Shown in pieces: positions 48,739-57,116 of a DNA stretch of 64,000 nucleotides (its first letter is position 1; every line of letters starts with the position of its first letter). Where the stretch lies: NCBI GenBank assembly GCA_020634435.1, contig JACKBS010000017.1:1-64000 (forward strand), given 5' to 3'. The notes under the pieces are model-generated. The model was not told the DNA's origin and made no database searches. It was given only the letters and a program-made list of their open reading frames with translations. The translations under genes were made by a program, and so were the position numbers. Source of the DNA: Ardenticatenaceae bacterium. Lineage in GTDB: Bacteria; Chloroflexota; Anaerolineae; Promineifilales; Promineifilaceae.

Positions 48739-49443
48739 ATGGCGGCGACGGTTTCTTCGGTCAGTAAAACGACTTCCTCATCGGGCATGTTAATTTGGAA
48801 GCTGTTTTTTGGCTTATTTGGTGTGTTGGCGGTGGCGGTCATTTGGTTTTCAACGGCGCGCCCCATTTTAGTATTGCCGCGCATTACATTGGCGCCAGGC
48901 TTCTACCTGACCGATCAAACAGGTGAAACCTTCACCAGCGAGGCGCTGCGCGGCCAGATTGCCCTTTACAACTTTACCTACACCAGTTGTGAATCCCCCT
49001 GTGAACAAACCAGCCAGGTAATGGCCGAAGTGCAAAGTCGTTTGCCAGAGGTAGCGGCATCTGTGCCGCTGAAGCTGGTGACTTTTTCAATCGATCCTGC
49101 GCGTGATACGCCGGAACAGCTACAGGCGTTTGCCACAGAAATGGGGGCAGACCCTGCTGTGTGGCATTTTGCGGTTGGCGGCGCGCAGCAGTTGAAGTCG
49201 GTGATTGGCGGCGGGTTTGGTGTTTATTATGATGATTTTGAAGACGGCCGTATTAAACTAGACCCCGCCTTCTTCTTGGTGGATGGCAGCGGTTTAATCC
49301 GCGCCGAATACCGGACGGCTGCGCCAGATGTTGATATAATCATGCGCGACTTTGGACTATTAGCGGCGGAAGTGGACCACAGCGAGGGCATCTACCGGTT
49401 TGCTTACGAGGCCGCCCATCTGTTTTCTTGCTACCCGCGGTAA
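48739..49443 (+). CDS. Sco1/SenC-family protein lacking the conserved histidine
   Basis: 234 residues. An N-terminal membrane anchor (LIWKLFFGLFGVLAVAVIWF) and a thioredoxin-like domain with CESPC in YNFTYTSCESPCEQTSQVMA, the Cu-binding CxxxC of Sco proteins. FSIDPARDTPEQLQAFATEM is typical. The usual metal-ligand His (in ...DHTA.. of the next gene) is replaced: KLDPAFFLVDGSG has Asp. The protein may act as a thiol-disulfide reductase rather than a Cu chaperone. It starts 2 bases after the Rrf2 stop. Confidence 0.85.
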   Translation: MAATVSSVSKTTSSSGMLIWKLFFGLFGVLAVAVIWFSTARPILVLPRITLAPGFYLTDQTGETFTSEALRGQIALYNFTYTSCESPCEQTSQVMAEVQSRLPEVAASVPLKLVTFSIDPARDTPEQLQAFATEMGADPAVWHFAVGGAQQLKSVIGGGFGVYYDDFEDGRIKLDPAFFLVDGSGLIRAEYRTAAPDVDIIMRDFGLLAAEVDHSEGIYRFAYEAAHLFSCYPR

Positions 49444-49457
49444 AGAGCTACTAAATT

Positions 49458-50123
49458 ATGGATAACGCTACGGATACGACAGTCCCCAACGAGACACAGT
49501 CCCCCTCTATTTGGCAAAACAAAATGTTCCGTTTGGCCCTGCTGGGTTTAGGAATTGGCATTGGCCTAGGCGCTTTGTTTTTAGCTATACGGCCGTTATT
49601 AGGCCCCACCGAATGGCACGGCATGGTCATCCAGTCTAACCAGCCAGTCACAAACTTCACGTTGGTTGGCCCAAATGAACAGCCTGTCAGCCTCATTGAT
49701 TATCGTGGTAAGGTTGTCATGCTCTATTTTGGCTATACCTTCTGCCCCGATGTCTGCCCGGCCACTATGGTAGAACTGAGCGATGCCATGGAAATTTTGG
49801 GCAAGCAGAGCGAGGACGTGCAGGTTATAATGATTACGCTCGACCCCGAGCGTGACACGTCTGACGTTCTAAACAACTACGTAACTCACTTCAACGAGTC
49901 CTTCATTGGCTTAACGGGCACACCCGACGACCTAATCGCGGTGACTGCGCCAATGGGTATTTTTTATGAAAAGCACGAAGGTAGTGATGCCTCTGGTTAT
50001 CTAATTGACCACACGGCGACAGTGACCGTGCTGGACAAAGAAGGCAAACTGCGCCTTGTGTATCCCTTTGGTATTACTGGGGCCGAAATGGCCGCCGATT
50101 TGAAGTACCTGATTCGTGAATAG
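49458..50123 (+). CDS. Sco1/SenC copper chaperone for cytochrome oxidase
   Basis: 221 residues. N-terminal transmembrane anchor (FRLALLGLGIGIGLGALFLA), then a thioredoxin fold with FGYTFCPDVCPATMVELSDA (CxxxC), ITLDPERDTSDVLNNYVTHF, and the conserved His in SGYLIDHTATVTVLDKEGKL. All three Cu ligands are present, so this is the likely Cu-A loading chaperone for the CoxII subunit encoded 300 bases downstream. The close tandem pairing with the His-lacking Sco suggests a division of roles (reductant versus carrier). Confidence 0.92.
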   Translation: MDNATDTTVPNETQSPSIWQNKMFRLALLGLGIGIGLGALFLAIRPLLGPTEWHGMVIQSNQPVTNFTLVGPNEQPVSLIDYRGKVVMLYFGYTFCPDVCPATMVELSDAMEILGKQSEDVQVIMITLDPERDTSDVLNNYVTHFNESFIGLTGTPDDLIAVTAPMGIFYEKHEGSDASGYLIDHTATVTVLDKEGKLRLVYPFGITGAEMAADLKYLIRE

Positions 50124-50297
50124 CTGGAAGCAGCGCTAATAAATTTGGATTAACGAGAATCCGTGATCTGAGCAATAGTGACCGTGTTCTCTAAATCACT
50201 GACTTCTGCAACAGATGGCGAACTGAGCGTAGAAGCAGATTTTCACTGAAGGTTGGTGTATTTGCACCCGCCAAAACTGAAGGAGGTTTGATAAGGT

Positions 50298-50426
50298 ATG
50301 GAAAAGGATAAGAAGTACAAAGCTCCACAAGGCACCGTTGTGCTCGTCATTTTGTACGTTCTCCTCATCATTGCATTGTGGGGAAGTGCCTATCTGACGA
50401 TGCTGTCCAGAGGGGTGACAGGATGA
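50298..50426 (+). CDS. Cytochrome c oxidase subunit IIa (ba3-type), 42 aa
   Basis: A gene too short for usual ORF cut-offs: ATG 50298 to TGA 50426, with AGGAGG and AAGG upstream. It encodes MEKDKKYKAPQGTVVLVILY followed by VLLIIALWGSAYLTMLSRGV. That is one transmembrane helix with a charged N-tail and the PQGTV motif, like CoxIIa of ba3 oxidases. Its stop overlaps the CoxII start (ATGATG), showing coupling. It supplies the missing helix of the reduced CoxII. Confidence 0.85.
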   Translation: MEKDKKYKAPQGTVVLVILYVLLIIALWGSAYLTMLSRGVTG

Positions 50427-50920
50427 TGCATATAGATGCCCGCGAACGCAATTTCATAATCGGTACAACAATCTTGCTGCTGATCTTTGGCGCAGCTGTT
50501 TTGGTAAGCAGCTTTGCTTTTGGGTTTCAGGTACCTGCGCCAATAGAACGTATCGATCCGAAAATTGTGGCAACACCAGGCTCATATCCCCAATATCATT
50601 GGAGTGATCCCGTGGATGAGCGCCTGCGTGAGATAGCGCCGAACAAATACGAGGTCTACATTCTGGCCCAGGCGTGGAATTACCAGCCAAGCCAGATTCG
50701 TGTTCCAGTCGGTTCTACTGTCACCTTTTATTTGACCAGCAAGGATGTTCAGCATGGTTTTCGTCTGGATGGAACCAACATCAACATGATGGTTTTGCCC
50801 GGCGAAATAGGTAGATTGACGGCAACGTTTGATGAAGCCGGTACTTTCAACTTCGTCTGTAATGAGTACTGCGGCGTTGGTCATCACACAATGTTCGGTC
50901 AATTGATCGTGGAGCCATAG
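50423..50920 (+). CDS. Cytochrome c oxidase subunit II (ba3-type), Cu-A
   Basis: 165 residues, the short ba3 form with one transmembrane helix (FIIGTTILLLIFGAAVLVSS). The cupredoxin domain shows the Cu-A ligands: VQHGFRLDGTN (His) and FNFVCNEYCGVGHHTMFGQL (Cys, Cys, His, Met). The start is ATG 50423, overlapping the CoxIIa stop; an upstream in-frame ATG is not needed. It accepts electrons from a cytochrome c or similar donor, probably the lipoprotein at 53566. Confidence 0.95.
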   Translation: MMHIDARERNFIIGTTILLLIFGAAVLVSSFAFGFQVPAPIERIDPKIVATPGSYPQYHWSDPVDERLREIAPNKYEVYILAQAWNYQPSQIRVPVGSTVTFYLTSKDVQHGFRLDGTNINMMVLPGEIGRLTATFDEAGTFNFVCNEYCGVGHHTMFGQLIVEP

Positions 50921-50922
50921 TT

Positions 50923-51837
50923 ATGGATGCGGTAAATGAAATTGTCCAACCGGTAAGACGGCCGTCTCTCTCGTTTTGGCGTACGGCCGTTGTCCTCTTC
51001 AAGTTGCGCATTGTTTCCCTGCTGGTGCTGTCTGCCTTTGGCGGTGCCGGTTTGGGTACCCTGGTAACCGGAAAAGTATCCGGTTGGTCCTGGGTGCTGC
51101 TGGCCATCACCGGCACGCTGTCGGCGGCTGGCGCTTCGGGAATTAACCAATACCTTGAGCGTGACCGCGATTCGCGTATGAATCGCACCGCGGCCCGACC
51201 GCTGGCTACAGGCCAGATTGAGAATCCTCATCTGGTTTTGTTGCTGGGTTTGGGCATGGTGTTGGGGGCAACCGCGTTGGCAGCCGCATTTAACATCGCT
51301 TTGGCTTTCTGGGTATTTTTCGGTGCAGTGATTTACGTAGGTGTGTATACAGTCTGGTTGAAGCCGCGCACCACGCTCAATATCGTGATTGGTGGCGCGG
51401 CGGGCAGCTGCGCCGTCATTAGCGGCGGGGCTGCGGTAGGTGCCTGGTCCGCTCTGGGAGTTTGGATATTGGCCGCATTGGTCTTTGTCTGGACGCCCGT
51501 TCACTTCTGGGCGCTGGCTCTGGCTTACCGGGCCGACTACATCAAAGCAGATTACCCAATGCTGCCCGCACGGGTGGCACCCTCTGTGGCGGCGCGCTGG
51601 ACGGCTTTTCACACCGTTCTCACCGCAGCAGCCGGGTTGGCGCTGGGTTTTTGGCCAGCTATTGACTGGTTCTACCTGGTACCGATTGGGTTGGCAACGG
51701 CCGTACTGGTTGTGCGTACCATTGCCCTGCTCATGTCTCCTGCTGAAAAAGCACCGGCATTTGCCCTATTCCACTTCTCCAATCTCTATCTTGCGCTCGT
51801 GCTGGTTATTGTTTTGCTTGCCAGCTTGTGGAGGTAA
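50923..51837 (+). CDS. ctaB: Protoheme IX farnesyltransferase (heme O synthase)
   Basis: 304 residues, UbiA fold, about nine helices. The two Asp-rich loops are seen: ASGINQYLERDRDSRMNRTA with RPLATGQIENPH, and YRADYIKADYPMLP. The enzyme adds a farnesyl chain to heme B to make heme O, required for the oxidase's high-spin heme (As-type in ba3 oxidases needs a further step by CtaA, which is absent here). It lies between coxII and coxI, 2 bases after coxII. Confidence 0.95.
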   Translation: MDAVNEIVQPVRRPSLSFWRTAVVLFKLRIVSLLVLSAFGGAGLGTLVTGKVSGWSWVLLAITGTLSAAGASGINQYLERDRDSRMNRTAARPLATGQIENPHLVLLLGLGMVLGATALAAAFNIALAFWVFFGAVIYVGVYTVWLKPRTTLNIVIGGAAGSCAVISGGAAVGAWSALGVWILAALVFVWTPVHFWALALAYRADYIKADYPMLPARVAPSVAARWTAFHTVLTAAAGLALGFWPAIDWFYLVPIGLATAVLVVRTIALLMSPAEKAPAFALFHFSNLYLALVLVIVLLASLWR

Positions 51838-51844
51838 ATAATTT

Positions 51845-53482
51845 ATGTATGCAAGCACTAAAAAATTGACGGGCTGGTACCTCGGCGTTGCCATGGTCGC
51901 CCTGTTTATTGGGGGTTCCTTAGGCCCCCTGCAAAAACTAGAGCATGTGGGTATTAATCTCTACCCGGCTCTGCAAAATATCGGTTTGAACACTTATTAC
52001 CAGGGCCTTTCCTTGCACGGTGTGCTCAATGCCCTTGTTTGGACCACCTTTTTTATCGTTGGCTTTCTTACATTTGCCACCGTTCACAGCCTGAAGCGTG
52101 ATCTGACCCATCCCAAAGTAAACTGGGCCAGCCTGATCATCATGGTTGTTGGTTTGCTTATGGCGGCCGTTCCGCTGCTGTTGAACCTGGCAACCGTTCT
52201 CTACACTTCTTATCCGCCGCTCCAGGCTTCACCGTTCTATTACATTGGCCTGACGTTGGTGGTTGTGGGTTCCTGGGTTGGCGGTTGGGGTATGTTCCTC
52301 ACGCTGCGCGCCTGGCGTAAAGAAAACCCGGGTGTGCAAACGCCGTTTATCGCGTTGGCCTCCACCATCACCATGGCCATGTGGCAAATTGCTACCTTGG
52401 GTATTGCCACCGAAATGTTGTGGCTGCTCATCCCCTGGTCCTTGGGCCTGACCGACGGAACAGATCCGCAGTTGGCACGTACCTTCTTCTGGTTTACGGG
52501 GCACCCCATTGTTTACTTCTGGCTGCTGCCGGCCTACGTTGCCTGGTACGGCATGGTTCCCAAGCAAGCGGGTGGGAAACTGTTTAGCGAGCCGCTGGCC
52601 CGTCTGGTATTCTGGCTGTTCCTGCTGCTGTCTATTCCAGTTGGTTTGCATCACCAATACTTGGACCCCGGTGTACCGCAGGGTTGGAAAGTGGTTCATG
52701 CTGTCCTGACCTACTCGCTCTTTATTCCCAGCTTGTTGACCGCATTTAACGTCATTGCTTCGCTGGAATTGGGTGGTCGGGCACGGGGTGGCACAGGTTT
52801 GTTGGGCTGGATTCGCACCCTGCCTTGGGACAATCCATCCTTTACCGCGCAAAACCTGGCTATGATCCTCTTTGCCTTTGGTGGTATTGGTGGTTTGACC
52901 AACGCTTCCTACAACCTGAATCTGGTTATCCACAACACGATGTGGATTCCTGGTCACTTCCACCTGACGGTCGGCTCTGGCGTTACGCTTACCTTCTTTG
53001 GTATCGCTTACTGGTTGGTGCCCAAACTGGCCAACAAGCCACTGTTTAGCAACAAAGTGGCGTTGTGGCAGGCCTGGACCTGGTTTGTGGGTATGCTGCT
53101 GATGTCTAACGGTCTGCACATCTTGGGCCTCAACTTTGGCTCGCCGCGCCGGACGATGCTGGGTGTAGCTCAATATGCTTCCCCCGACTGGCAGCCTCTG
53201 TTGATTGAGGCGGCGCTCGGCGGTATCATTTTGGGCATTAGCGGTTTGTTGTTCTACACCAATATGTTGGGCACTGTGTTTTCTAAGAAAACGCTTACGG
53301 AAGAGATTGAGATGCCTGTGGCCGAAGCCCTGGATCCGCATCCGGCTCCAGCCTGGCTAGACACCTGGCGCCCCTGGGTTGTCGCTACCCTGGTTCTCAT
53401 TCTTGTTTCTTATGGACCCATATTAGTTTATCTTATCTCAAATCTCAACATGACATCACCCGGTTTTAACAAATTGTGGTAA
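51845..53482 (+). CDS. Cytochrome c oxidase subunit I (ba3-type, heme-copper family B)
   Basis: 545 residues, 13 or so helices. Ligands and marks: LSLHGVLNALVWTTFFIVGF (low-spin heme His), WFTGHPIVYFWLLPAYVAWY (Cu-B His and the cross-linked Tyr position), PVGLHHQYLDPG (two Cu-B His), LVIHNTMWIPGHFHLTVGSG (heme His). The TGHP...Y layout and short CoxII partner fit type B. It catalyses four-electron O2 reduction coupled to proton pumping. The gene contains no ACGGCCGT, unlike most neighbours of its size. Confidence 0.95.
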   Translation: MYASTKKLTGWYLGVAMVALFIGGSLGPLQKLEHVGINLYPALQNIGLNTYYQGLSLHGVLNALVWTTFFIVGFLTFATVHSLKRDLTHPKVNWASLIIMVVGLLMAAVPLLLNLATVLYTSYPPLQASPFYYIGLTLVVVGSWVGGWGMFLTLRAWRKENPGVQTPFIALASTITMAMWQIATLGIATEMLWLLIPWSLGLTDGTDPQLARTFFWFTGHPIVYFWLLPAYVAWYGMVPKQAGGKLFSEPLARLVFWLFLLLSIPVGLHHQYLDPGVPQGWKVVHAVLTYSLFIPSLLTAFNVIASLELGGRARGGTGLLGWIRTLPWDNPSFTAQNLAMILFAFGGIGGLTNASYNLNLVIHNTMWIPGHFHLTVGSGVTLTFFGIAYWLVPKLANKPLFSNKVALWQAWTWFVGMLLMSNGLHILGLNFGSPRRTMLGVAQYASPDWQPLLIEAALGGIILGISGLLFYTNMLGTVFSKKTLTEEIEMPVAEALDPHPAPAWLDTWRPWVVATLVLILVSYGPILVYLISNLNMTSPGFNKLW

Positions 53483-53497
53483 TGTTAGAGTGTTAGG

Positions 53498-53527
53498 GTT
53501 GGTACTGGTTCTTCCGCCGGTACCAAC
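53498..53527 (+). terminator. Terminator after coxI
   Basis: GTTGGTACTGG (53498-53508) pairs with CCGGTACCAAC (53517-53527), one G-T, followed by TGTTTAAAAA. It separates coxI from the cytochrome c gene. Confidence 0.65.
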
Positions 53528-53565
53528 TGTTTAAAAATAAACATTTCATTTTGGAGGTCGCGTAA

Positions 53566-54006
53566 ATGCGAAAATTAACGTTAACGATTTTATTAATGCT
53601 GCTGCTGTCGTTTGGCCTTGCTGCCTGCGGCGGTGGTGGCGATGAACCAGCTGACGACGGTGGGGATACCACATCTACTTCGGTAGGTGACGCAGCTAAT
53701 GGTGAACGTCTTTTCAACGAGACGGTGATCGGCCCGGCCAGCGCGCCTGGTTGTATTACTTGCCATTCTCTGGAACCCGGCGTAGTGCTTGTTGGTCCTT
53801 CCCAGTCTGATGTTGGCGCCCGCGCCGAAACCACTGGGCCCGAGTTGGGACTGACCGCTGAAGAATACCTGCGTCAATCCATCGTTGAGCCCAATGCGCA
53901 TATTGCTGAAGGGTTTACCGAAGGCGTAATGTACCAGAACTTTGGTGAAGAGCTGACCAATACCCAGATCAACGATCTGGTGGCTTTCATGCTCACCCTC
54001 AAGTAG
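53566..54006 (+). CDS. Lipoprotein cytochrome c (monoheme)
   Basis: 146 residues; ATG 53566 behind TGGAGGT. The signal ends in a lipobox: LLSFGLAACGGGGDEPADDG, so the mature protein is probably lipid-anchored at Cys 21. The heme site is APGCITCHSLEPGVVLVGPS (CxxCH) and the likely distal Met is in EGFTEGVMYQNFGEELTN. The layout matches class I cytochromes such as those donating to ba3 oxidases. It is placed between two terminators, downstream of coxI, so it is probably its own short transcript but functionally tied to the oxidase. Confidence 0.93.
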   Translation: MRKLTLTILLMLLLSFGLAACGGGGDEPADDGGDTTSTSVGDAANGERLFNETVIGPASAPGCITCHSLEPGVVLVGPSQSDVGARAETTGPELGLTAEEYLRQSIVEPNAHIAEGFTEGVMYQNFGEELTNTQINDLVAFMLTLK

Positions 54007-54025
54007 TTTATTTGGTATGAAAATT

Positions 54026-54069
54026 AGTGGTGATGATCCGGCAAAGTTTGTGATCATCACCACTTTTTT
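54026..54069 (+). terminator. Strong intrinsic terminator after cytochrome c
   Basis: AGTGGTGATGATC (54026-54038) pairs perfectly with GATCATCACCACT (54052-54064), followed by six T. Confidence 0.85.
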
Positions 54070-54131
54070 GTTTATAGGATTTGTAGCCGACGGGGCGCAA
54101 GCCGCTTTTTGCCTCAGCTACCACCAAGCCC

Positions 54132-56375
54132 ATGTCACGATTTAGTAAAAAAGAAGAGCCCGAAGTGCTGCCCGGCGCTGTCGTGGAAGAAGGCCAGACG
54201 GATTCTCTGGCGAATGTTGCTCACGTTGACCATGACAATCATGATGCTCTGGAAATGGCCGTTTCGCCAAGCTCTGATTCTGCTGATTTGCTCACAAAAT
54301 GGCAGCGTAAACCAGCCCCCTGGGCGGTTTGGTTAGAACGATTAACGCTAGGGGTAGAACGGCCGTTTAACACCCTCACCGGAACACTCCAACTCAACCC
54401 CTTCTATCACACAGGCACCATTGCTGTATTCCTCACCCTGGTCGTTGCCCTGACCGGATTTTATATCTTCCTGTTTTACAAATACGGTTTTGAAGCCTCC
54501 TACCTGGCCGTGCTGCGGATGAACGACATGTTTATTGCCCGCACCATGCGCGCGGTACATCGGTATGCTTCGGGTGCGCTGGTGGTGACTACGCTGCTGC
54601 ACGCGTATCGTATGTTGTTTATGGAGCGCTTTCGTGGGCAGCGTTGGCTGGCCTGGGTAACAGGTGTGGTCCTTACCATCATCGTTTGGCTGGCTGGAGT
54701 CACGGGTTACTGGCTGGTGGTGGATGCGCGGGCTCAGCTCATTACCGACGGGTTTGTGCGCTTTTTGCGCGGGTTCACCCCGTGGGCCGATGGATTTGTC
54801 ATCTGGCTGACCAAGGCCGATTTGAGCGGCAACAGCTGGCCGATTATGCTGATTTTGCTAGCCGTGCACATCGCGCTATTTTTAGCCGTAGCCTACTTCT
54901 TCTACCTGCACATTCGCCGCCTGAGTCGGGCGAAGTGGCTGCCTGACACATACCTCGTTATTGGCACAACGGCCGTTCTTATTCTGATCGCTATTATTTT
55001 TCCATTGCGTAATCTGCCTGCGGCCAACGGCATGCGCCTGCCAGAAAGCATCACGCTTGATCCGCTGTTTCTGTTTTACCTGCCAACCGAAGGACGCGAC
55101 TTTACGCCCTGGTTATGGGGTGGGCTGCTGCTAATTACGGCCGTTGCCACCATTTTGCCCTGGATTACCCGCGATCATTCAGTGGCCGAAGCTGCCAAAC
55201 CTGAGGCGGCTAAAAAGTCTATCGGCTTGCCTTTGGTAAACATCGTGCCGGAAAATTGCACGGGCTGTACTTTGTGTGCGCTCGATTGCCCTTATGAAGC
55301 GCTGGAGATGGTTGAGCGGCATGATGACACAGGACACAAATTTGTAGCTGTGGCTAAACCGGAAATGTGTGTCTCGTGCGGCATTTGCGTCGGCTCTTGT
55401 AACTGGGATGCCATTACGTTGGGCGATTCTTCCCCAGAATTGGTGTGGGACACGATCTCCATGCGCTTGAGAATGGCTAAGGCCAAAGCGCCAGAACGCC
55501 CCGTTCGCCTGGTGTTTACCTGTGACCGGCACGCTGCCCAAGGCGCACGGCCGTATTTAGCTCAAGATGTGCCCGTTGCCGTGGGGGATACGGCCGTTGA
55601 GATTGTGGCGGTTCCTTGTGTCGGTAGCCTGCTGCCCGATACGATGCTGCGTGCCCTGGAAGCTGGTGCTCACGATGTGCAAATCATTGGTTGCCCGCCG
55701 GACGATTGCCGTAACCGGGAAGGCAATGTATGGATCGAAAAGCGCTTGCTGCGGCTGCGGCTGCCGCGCCTCAATCGCGATCACGCCAACGCTCCCATCG
55801 TGGCCGATTGGGTGTCTCCCGATGACTTTACATCTGCCCTGCAAAAACCGCTACCTGTGGCGGAAACGCCCGATGGCGAGCCAGACTTCATGTCGGCGCG
55901 GCGTATGTTCCCCGATGTGTTACCGCGCAGCCTGATCATTTTGTTTGTGATGATGGTGGTGGTGTTGGTCGCCCAGGTCTTTATGACCGATGTGCCGTTC
56001 CGCTCTCGGCTGGCCACGGATACGGCCATCGTGCGCGTGATTGTGGAGGACCCGACCACACCGTTTAACCGAACCGGGGCGTTTAACTTGCCAGAACGGC
56101 CGTTATTGCTACGCCTGGAAGTGGATGGTGAGGTTTTGGCCGAGCAAAGCTACGATCCCGCCGAATTTTTCAGCCAGCCAGTCGGGGCATTTGTCCAAGA
56201 TTTGCAAATTAACCCTGGCAACCATCACATTCGTCTGGCATTTGTGGATGAACAGGCTAACAGTCGCATTGTCTTCTACGAAGCCACGACCGATATGGCT
56301 CCCGGCGAAATTCTGCGCGTGGTGTACGACCCGCTGTTTAGCACGCCGTGCAAAGGCAACGACTGCCTTCAATAA
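54132..56375 (+). CDS. Cytochrome b / 2x[4Fe-4S] ferredoxin / MvhD-like fusion oxidoreductase
   Basis: 747 residues in four parts. (1) Residues 60-290 are a bc1/b6-type cytochrome b N-terminal half, with two bis-His hemes: His 143/157 (MRAVHRYASGALVVTTLLHA) and His 246/260 (LLAVHIALFLAVAYFFYLHI). (2) Residues 370-430 are a dicluster ferredoxin: Cys 376, 379, 382, 386 and 413, 416, 419, 423. (3) Residues 455-545 resemble MvhD/hydrogenase delta subunit: FTCDRHAAQG, VAVPCVGSLLPD and GAHDVQIIGCPPDDCRNREG. (4) Residues 600-747 have one transmembrane helix and a soluble domain ending CKGNDCLQ. MvhD in methanogens passes electrons between hydrogenase and heterodisulfide reductase. Here it is joined to membrane hemes, suggesting a quinone-linked electron carrier complex. 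No Rieske protein or hydrogenase lies nearby. Confidence 0.88.
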   Translation: MSRFSKKEEPEVLPGAVVEEGQTDSLANVAHVDHDNHDALEMAVSPSSDSADLLTKWQRKPAPWAVWLERLTLGVERPFNTLTGTLQLNPFYHTGTIAVFLTLVVALTGFYIFLFYKYGFEASYLAVLRMNDMFIARTMRAVHRYASGALVVTTLLHAYRMLFMERFRGQRWLAWVTGVVLTIIVWLAGVTGYWLVVDARAQLITDGFVRFLRGFTPWADGFVIWLTKADLSGNSWPIMLILLAVHIALFLAVAYFFYLHIRRLSRAKWLPDTYLVIGTTAVLILIAIIFPLRNLPAANGMRLPESITLDPLFLFYLPTEGRDFTPWLWGGLLLITAVATILPWITRDHSVAEAAKPEAAKKSIGLPLVNIVPENCTGCTLCALDCPYEALEMVERHDDTGHKFVAVAKPEMCVSCGICVGSCNWDAITLGDSSPELVWDTISMRLRMAKAKAPERPVRLVFTCDRHAAQGARPYLAQDVPVAVGDTAVEIVAVPCVGSLLPDTMLRALEAGAHDVQIIGCPPDDCRNREGNVWIEKRLLRLRLPRLNRDHANAPIVADWVSPDDFTSALQKPLPVAETPDGEPDFMSARRMFPDVLPRSLIILFVMMVVVLVAQVFMTDVPFRSRLATDTAIVRVIVEDPTTPFNRTGAFNLPERPLLLRLEVDGEVLAEQSYDPAEFFSQPVGAFVQDLQINPGNHHIRLAFVDEQANSRIVFYEATTDMAPGEILRVVYDPLFSTPCKGNDCLQ

Positions 56376-56396
56376 ACCGACGCCTGAATTTTTTAG

Positions 56397-56460
56397 AACG
56401 CTGATTGGTCTGATTTTCCTGTCCAGCAATACAGGAAGCTCAGGTTAATCAGCGTTTTTG
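56397..56460. terminator. Terminator between convergent fusion oxidoreductase and DUF1638 genes
   Basis: AACGCTGATT (56397-56406) pairs exactly with AATCAGCGTT (56447-56456), followed by TTTG. An inner hairpin CCTGT/ACAGG lies within the loop. Confidence 0.7.
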
Positions 56461-56497
56461 CGTTGCGGCCATAAAGATAGTGAAAGGGAAATTTTAG

Positions 56498-57094
56498 CTA
56501 ATCAGCGGCTTGAATGCGGCTCATCATGGTGACCAGCCGTTCTTCTAACAGGCCGTAGCCGGTAGTGCGCACTTCGAGCGGTAATTCCAGGTAATCGGCA
56601 GCTTGCTGCGCCTGGGCGACAAGCTCGTTATCTGGATTTTGGGCGAGGTAAACAATGCGGCGGTAGTTGCGGAAATACTCTTCTTTAAGCTGCGGGAAGC
56701 GATCCAACCCCAGACCCTTCAAAATTGTGCCCTTAAACCCACGCACCAAAAAATCGGTGAGGAAGAAGGTGCCTGGTTCCTCGTCCATCAATTCCTGAAA
56801 CGTTGCCCCGCCATACATTTCATAGCAGTGCGGGCCGTCGATGCGTTCCAGGTCGTATTTGGCAGCCAGATGGTCTACCGCGCCTTGCGAGCCGCAGTCG
56901 CCAAAGCCAATCAGCACCCGGTCGAACTGCTCGCGGATTTCCAGATAGCGCTTCTCTACATCCGGGGCGATGCGTTCTGGAACCATATGATCCATGGCTG
57001 AGATGCCGAAGACTTGGGCATCCCAGCCATGTTTTTGCACAATGTCCAGGATTTCGCGGGCCAGTGCGCCGCAGAAGATGATGGCGGTTTTCAT
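56498..57094 (-). CDS. DUF1638-family protein
   Basis: 198 residues from ATG 57092-57094; the frame is open upstream but overlaps the previous gene. Features of the family: MKTAIIFCGALAREILDIVQ, ISAMDHMVPERIAPDVEKRY, RVLIGFGDCGSQGAVDHLAA, ERIDGPHCYEMYGGATFQEL and PGTFFLTDFLVRGFKG. Cys, His and Glu (GDCGSQ, GPHCYE) suggest a metal or cofactor site. DUF1638 genes are commonly found beside corrinoid-dependent methyltransferase genes. Here it lies 22 bases after the homocysteine-methyltransferase-type gene. Reaction unknown. Confidence 0.88.
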   Translation of the reverse strand: MKTAIIFCGALAREILDIVQKHGWDAQVFGISAMDHMVPERIAPDVEKRYLEIREQFDRVLIGFGDCGSQGAVDHLAAKYDLERIDGPHCYEMYGGATFQELMDEEPGTFFLTDFLVRGFKGTILKGLGLDRFPQLKEEYFRNYRRIVYLAQNPDNELVAQAQQAADYLELPLEVRTTGYGLLEERLVTMMSRIQAAD

Positions 57095-57116
57095 AGAAAC
57101 CGGACTTTGCCGCTCG

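Noticed and set aside
52229..53341. 370-codon minus-strand ORF opposite coxI
   Set aside because: Gln/Arg/Pro-rich shadow of the cytochrome oxidase subunit I reading frame; no motif or ribosome site.
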